Below, in pieces: positions 60,004 to 64,000 of a stretch of 64,000 nucleotides of DNA; positions within the stretch are counted from its first letter, which is position 1, and each line of letters opens with the position of its first letter. The stretch covers positions 1 through 64,000 of the forward strand of contig NZ_JAHESD010000011.1 in the NCBI RefSeq assembly GCF_018598585.1, written 5' to 3'. Under the pieces are notes generated by a model. That model had not been told where the DNA came from and ran no database searches. It was given only the letters and a program-made list of their open reading frames with translations. This DNA comes from Chryseosolibacter indicum (GTDB taxonomy: Bacteria; Bacteroidota; Bacteroidia; Cytophagales; Cyclobacteriaceae). The translations under genes were made by a program, and so were the position numbers.

Positions 60004-60423
60004 CTAACTTTGTTGTTCGCTCATTACTTTTCTATCGAAATAGCGTTTCGCTTTGTTGTTTTTCCCGGCTAATTGATAAGTAAGACCCAGATTAATTTCG
60101 ATTTCTGTAGGTTCATCCTTGCGATACTTACGATGAGCCTTTATAGCTTTTTTGTGAAACCTGATAGATTCTTTATAATGTTCGTTAAGGGCCAAAGCAA
60201 GTGCCATTGCGAAGTATCCCTGAGCAATCTCTTGCTCACGGTGTTCTTTTTGGTATGCAGACAGTACTTCCTTAAATGTGGTCATCGCCTCTTTAGCCTT
60301 TCCTTCATTTAATTGGAAATTTATTTTCTCGTAGAGGGCAGTGGTAGGATCAAAACCAAGAAAATTTTCCTGACCAAGAGCAGCAAAGGGAAGCAGTGCG
60401 ATAACCACCAATAATTTCTTCAT
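60004..60423 (-). CDS. exported TPR-like small protein
   Basis: 139 residues from ATG 60423 (MKKLLVVIALLPFAALGQ signal; a start five codons upstream is less likely). Mature part is helical with two to three TPR-like units (KEAMTTFKEVLSAYQ, AQGYFAMALALALNEHYKESIRFHKKAIKAH, IEINLGLTYQLAGKNNKAKRYFDR). Probably a periplasmic protein-interaction module. Function unknown. Confidence 0.78.
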   Translation of the reverse strand: MKKLLVVIALLPFAALGQENFLGFDPTTALYEKINFQLNEGKAKEAMTTFKEVLSAYQKEHREQEIAQGYFAMALALALNEHYKESIRFHKKAIKAHRKYRKDEPTEIEINLGLTYQLAGKNNKAKRYFDRKVMSEQQS

Positions 60424-60581
60424 ACAATCATTATTCAATCCTTAAAGCAAAAGACAAGACTCACGCCTGCTTCAGTACTAGCTCTAACCAGCTGCTTAAA
60501 GTTAAGAATGTAGAAATTGTGGTGGTTATAGCGAGAATATACCTCAAATTGAAAGCAACGCTAACTCTACATTCCTTCTTA

Positions 60582-61889
60582 TTATTTCTTCTGTTGTAGA
60601 TACATATAGTCCAATGTTACATTAAGCATAGTTTTTAATCCTGTTAGCAAGCTTCTTTCATCCATCATAAAATCAGGTGTATGATGGGATGGAGCTGTAG
60701 CAAGATCAATTTCAGGAGGGCAAGCGCCTACAAAGAAGAAGAACCCTGGTACTTTTTTCTGATAAAAGGCAAAATCTTCAGCTCCGGTTTGAGCTGCAAC
60801 TCTTACCGCATTTTGTTCGCCTACGGCACGCTTTATACTCGCTTCAACTTTTTCTGTTACTCCGGCGTCGTTAAATGTAACAGGTGTCTTACGTTCAATA
60901 ATCACCTCCGCACGTGCACCTGCACTTTCGGCAATTTTTGTTGCCGTTAGTTTAATCTTTTCATGAACCTGCTTCTGCATTTCATCATCTAAAGTTCTAA
61001 TAGTACCCGCCATTTCCGCATACTCGGGAATTATATTTTCACGAATACCTGCATTGATTCTCCCTACAGTTACTACGGCTGCTTCTTTAGTCAATTCCAT
61101 CTGTCTGCTTACTATAGTTTGCAACCCGTTGATAATTTGGGCAGAGACAACTATAGGGTCGACGCCCATCCAAGGCGCTGCTCCGTGTGCTTGCTTTCCG
61201 TAAACTTTTATTGTAAACCAGTCAGAAGCAGCCATTAGGCCCAACGGTCTATATTCAATTTTTCCCAACGGACTTATTGACCTAACATGTAATCCAAAAA
61301 TCACGTCAACCTTTGGGTTTTCAAGCACACCCTCTTTTACCATAAGATCTGCTCCGCCTTCTTCACCTGCTGGGGGACCCTCCTCAGCCGGCTGAAAAAT
61401 GAATTTAACCGTGCCTCGAAGTTCATTTTTATTCTTTGCCAATACCTCTGCAACACCCATTAAAATGGCCACGTGTGCATCATGTCCGCATGCATGCATC
61501 ACTCCAGTTTCCTGACCGTTAAATATTGTTTTCTCTTTTGATGCAAAAGCAAGACTATTTCTTTCAGTTACAGGCAGCGCATCCATATCAGCACGTAGTG
61601 CTATTACAGGACCAGGTTTTGATCCCTTTAAAATGCCTACTACTCCAGTTTTAGCAACACCTGTAGTTACCGCAATGCCCAGAGATTTTAAATGCTCAGC
61701 TACTTTAGCAGATGTTTTTACTTCACGATTTGATAGCTCAGGATATTGATGAAAGTGCCTTCTCCATTCGATGACTTTTGGCTCAAGTTCTTTTGCCATC
61801 TGCTCGGCTTTATTGATAAGTTTGGATGGCGCCTGAGCATAGGCAACAAGGCTAAAAAGACTTAAAAGGATACAAAAAACTTTCTTCAT
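60582..61889 (-). CDS. M20 family amidohydrolase, exported
   Basis: 435 residues with signal peptide (VFCILLSLFSLVAYAQA). Metal site residues of the M20D amidohydrolases: Cys-His in HACGHDAHVAILMG, EE in FQPAEEGPPAGEEGG, GLHVRSI and the distal HHTPDF. The dimerisation insert is at about 230-350. Related to IAA-amino acid and N-acyl amino acid amidohydrolases; hydrolyses an N-acyl amino acid or peptide in the periplasm. Confidence 0.93.
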   Translation of the reverse strand: MKKVFCILLSLFSLVAYAQAPSKLINKAEQMAKELEPKVIEWRRHFHQYPELSNREVKTSAKVAEHLKSLGIAVTTGVAKTGVVGILKGSKPGPVIALRADMDALPVTERNSLAFASKEKTIFNGQETGVMHACGHDAHVAILMGVAEVLAKNKNELRGTVKFIFQPAEEGPPAGEEGGADLMVKEGVLENPKVDVIFGLHVRSISPLGKIEYRPLGLMAASDWFTIKVYGKQAHGAAPWMGVDPIVVSAQIINGLQTIVSRQMELTKEAAVVTVGRINAGIRENIIPEYAEMAGTIRTLDDEMQKQVHEKIKLTATKIAESAGARAEVIIERKTPVTFNDAGVTEKVEASIKRAVGEQNAVRVAAQTGAEDFAFYQKKVPGFFFFVGACPPEIDLATAPSHHTPDFMMDERSLLTGLKTMLNVTLDYMYLQQKK

Positions 61890-61957
61890 AGTTAAGCTTT
61901 AATGAAATTTGACGGCAAACAATATAGGTATTATCACTAATTGCAGCAATCCGATCT

Positions 61958-62278
61958 ATGGAATGGATTAAAATATTTGGTAACAAAAGCGAGGCAGATC
62001 ATCGAATAATGAATGATAAACCACAACTGATCATTATAGATGGCAAAAGGATTTGTCTTGTTCGTCATAAAGATGAGTATGCTGCAGTTCAGGATGACTG
62101 CTCGCACAACGGCGAGTCGCTAAGTAAGGGTATCGTGAATTACCTTGGCGAGATAATTTGTCCGTGGCATAATTACTGTTTTGAACTAAAAGGAGGAAAA
62201 GAGATTAAGGGAAGATCGCCCGACCTTAAAACTTTTCCTGTCAAAGCAGATGACACCGGCTTTTTTATTGGAATATAA
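61958..62278 (+). CDS. Rieske [2Fe-2S] ferredoxin-like protein
   Basis: 106 residues. Both cluster motifs are intact: CSHNGESL (CxH) and CPWHNYCF (CxxH). No signal peptide or membrane anchor, so a cytoplasmic electron carrier as in small NirD/BphA3-like proteins. Start at ATG 61958. It may pass electrons to an oxygenase encoded elsewhere. Confidence 0.9.
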   Translation: MEWIKIFGNKSEADHRIMNDKPQLIIIDGKRICLVRHKDEYAAVQDDCSHNGESLSKGIVNYLGEIICPWHNYCFELKGGKEIKGRSPDLKTFPVKADDTGFFIGI

Positions 62279-62324
62279 AATACATTGTTACATCTTTCGT
62301 TTGTTTCAAAGAACACATACATCT

Positions 62325-63308
62325 GTGAAGTTATTTTCAATTGTTCTCATATTTGCTTCCCTTAATGCTTTTGCACAGTTACCTACCACTGAACAGCAAT
62401 TTCTTTCACGACTAAAACCAGGTGGCCCTCTACCAGAAAAACTACTCATGACAAAGAGTGTCGTTTTTTATCCGTATGAGATGACCACCAAAGAGCTTGA
62501 GAGTATTCAAAGATCGTTTCAAAGAACCGGAATTGATGCCGTAGTGTATTATGAAAACGACTTGGTATCAGCAGGACGTGATGTTTCTGTTAACCTGGCC
62601 GAGTACCTTAACAGCAGAGAAATTGCTAATTTAATTTATCTTCAAAAGGAAGGGGAATACATAATCTACATTACTGAATACAACAAAAAGGCTAATCTGG
62701 TTGAGCAGGATCAGGCTACTTTCATCGCAAAAAATACTGCACTAGATGCACTATTGCAATCCATATACATAGCGGCTGTTAACGGATTAAAGTCAGAAAA
62801 TTTCCTTATCAACGATTATCCTGAACTTGGCAACACTGTTAAAGCAATTGATGGAAGAAGAAATGAATTCTTTGCTATTGATCTAAAAGTTGACCCACTT
62901 GCTGTTCCAAAGTTCGGAGATGAAGCAATGGACAAAGAGCTCGAAGAAATAATGAAGCAATATCCTTTTAAATACCAGCTTACTGAGGCAAATCTTTCCG
63001 AAGTTGAATTAAGAAAAAAAGGGTTTCTTTATGTACTTAGGTTTGTTTGCTCAAGAAATAAAGTAGCGAGCAATGTGCTTGAGTATCCAATGAGCAAATC
63101 GCAAAACGCAATTGTTTCAATGACCTACAACGGGGGCGCGCCAGAGATTAAAAACATAAGCGCCGATGCAGCTGTTTACAAATTCTACTTCAAGCACCTG
63201 GAGTCAAGAAACGTTTTTTTAGGAACAAAATGGGATGCAGACACCAGCTGGCAGCAGGCATTGATTAATCAGATAAGAGGTTTTAGAATGGAATTTAAGA
63301 TTCAATGA
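62325..63308 (+). CDS. secreted hypothetical protein
   Basis: 327 residues from GTG 62325, chosen because it gives a signal peptide (MKLFSIVLIFASLNAFAQ); the in-frame ATG at 62250 would add 25 residues ahead of it and overlap the Rieske gene. The mature part has an alternating alpha/beta pattern (SIQRSFQRTGIDAVVYYENDLV; LNSREIANLIYLQKEGEYIIYI) and a KYQLTEANLSEVELRKKG region. Unknown family, but coding quality is good. Confidence 0.72.
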   Translation: MKLFSIVLIFASLNAFAQLPTTEQQFLSRLKPGGPLPEKLLMTKSVVFYPYEMTTKELESIQRSFQRTGIDAVVYYENDLVSAGRDVSVNLAEYLNSREIANLIYLQKEGEYIIYITEYNKKANLVEQDQATFIAKNTALDALLQSIYIAAVNGLKSENFLINDYPELGNTVKAIDGRRNEFFAIDLKVDPLAVPKFGDEAMDKELEEIMKQYPFKYQLTEANLSEVELRKKGFLYVLRFVCSRNKVASNVLEYPMSKSQNAIVSMTYNGGAPEIKNISADAAVYKFYFKHLESRNVFLGTKWDADTSWQQALINQIRGFRMEFKIQ

Positions 63309-63383
63309 TCAGTGTAAGAAGTTAGCTTATAATGCTCTTTAAGCATTAATGGATAGTGGTACATTCGTTACCAAATCTTTACC

Positions 63384-63992
63384 ATGAAGCAGCTTTTACT
63401 CTCCCTTACATTGTTCTCTCTTTTATTAACTATTAGCATACAGTCAAATGCCAAAGCCAAGCAATGGCACGAGGGTACAGTGGTATTTCACTCCGGAGAC
63501 ACAATCAATTGTAAACTACGTTTTACCCGAATAGCCTCCGAAGGTTTAATTCAGGTTCTGCAAAACCACCAAATAAGGATTTTTACTGTAAAAGATGTCA
63601 GCAGCTTTTCTTATTTCGACAAGAAACAAAACAGAACAAGGACATTCTTCTCATTACCCATACAGCCGGATCTGGTGAGCAGAAAACATGAAGTTTTCCT
63701 TGAGCACATTTATAGCAGCGACAAATTCTGCATTCTGAATTATAAGACACTGGGTTATAAAGAAACATCACTCTTCAATCCTTTTCAAAAGAAAAGGGTT
63801 GTCAATAAGCCTTATGTGTTTAGTAACGCGACAGGTGATATTCTCCCTATGTCTCGCGAAAATGTCTTATTGCTTATGCAGGAGAAAAAAAAGAACATCA
63901 TTAGTTACTTAAATACCAACAACATTAAGCTCAAGTCACTCCCCGATTTCATTGACCTTCTCGAATACCATCAGTCTATTACTCAGATGTAA
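63384..63992 (+). CDS. secreted hypothetical protein
   Basis: 202 residues with signal peptide (LLLSLTLFSLLLTISIQSNAKA). A beta-rich domain (EGTVVFHSGDTINCKLRFTRI, IRIFTVKDVSSFSYFD) resembles in outline the C-terminal module of the lipoprotein at 1367-2023: gene-specific surface around a 'GDxI.CK...I.....V.DV..F' pattern. Function unknown. Confidence 0.68.
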   Translation: MKQLLLSLTLFSLLLTISIQSNAKAKQWHEGTVVFHSGDTINCKLRFTRIASEGLIQVLQNHQIRIFTVKDVSSFSYFDKKQNRTRTFFSLPIQPDLVSRKHEVFLEHIYSSDKFCILNYKTLGYKETSLFNPFQKKRVVNKPYVFSNATGDILPMSRENVLLLMQEKKKNIISYLNTNNIKLKSLPDFIDLLEYHQSITQM

Positions 63993-64000
63993 GTACACAT

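Overview
The window reads as a chromosomal segment of a Bacteroidota bacterium, most likely of the Cytophagales type. Evidence: an AT-rich sequence, gliding genes gldE and gldD behind mutY and ssb, a TonB-dependent receptor, PD40/OmpA proteins, a TTG-start purM and rng, a YpdA-type (bacillithiol) reductase, the long Bacteroidota form of IspH, -33/-7 promoters of the TTG-N19-TAnnTTTG type, and few recognisable Shine-Dalgarno sequences. I see no prophage, insertion sequence, CRISPR array or rRNA operon; this is mostly core genome with short irregular patches.

Layout. 1-12 kb: the end of an M1 peptidase, then a minus-strand run (lipoprotein, threonine dehydratase-like enzyme, DNA polymerase I, dienelactone hydrolase, DinB protein, 2OG-Fe(II) oxygenase), two small plus-strand genes, ispH, a small DUF2158-like protein and an HtrA protease. 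12-25 kb: an rRNA methyltransferase, a DnaQ/GIY-YIG fusion, a patatin/beta-barrel protein, two OmpA proteins, a transglutaminase-like protein and a large AsmA protein. 25-32 kb: a divergent pair of housekeeping units, with HU, TPR, a tiny basic ribosome-type protein and RNase G on minus, and mutY, ssb, gldE, gldD on plus. A 24-unit heptamer array sits between gldE and gldD and is read through in the gldD frame. 32-40 kb: hypothetical proteins, a class V aminotransferase with an EamA exporter, a YCII protein, a toxin-antitoxin pair with a frameshifted toxin, and a five-gene minus-strand module headed by a GbsR regulator. 40-53 kb: dipeptidyl peptidase IV, YpdA, fructosamine kinase, TonB receptor, M1 peptidase, purM, a MacB/FtsX permease and a TrmH methyltransferase. 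53-64 kb: mutS, a fatty acid desaturase, tRNA-Gly(GCC) and tRNA-Leu(UAA), a PQQ-like propeller protein, M20 amidohydrolase, Rieske protein and two secreted hypotheticals.

DNA maintenance genes are frequent (polA, mutY, mutS, ssb, HU, DnaQ/GIY-YIG). The most unusual points are the heptamer array that supplies the GldD leader, an ispH frame with no usual start codon upstream of its first cluster cysteine, a polA whose proofreading motifs are lost, a palindrome covering the -33 element of the gbsR-like gene with a related site before the next gene, and three genes whose -7 box abuts the start codon. All function calls are from reading the sequence; no database search was run.
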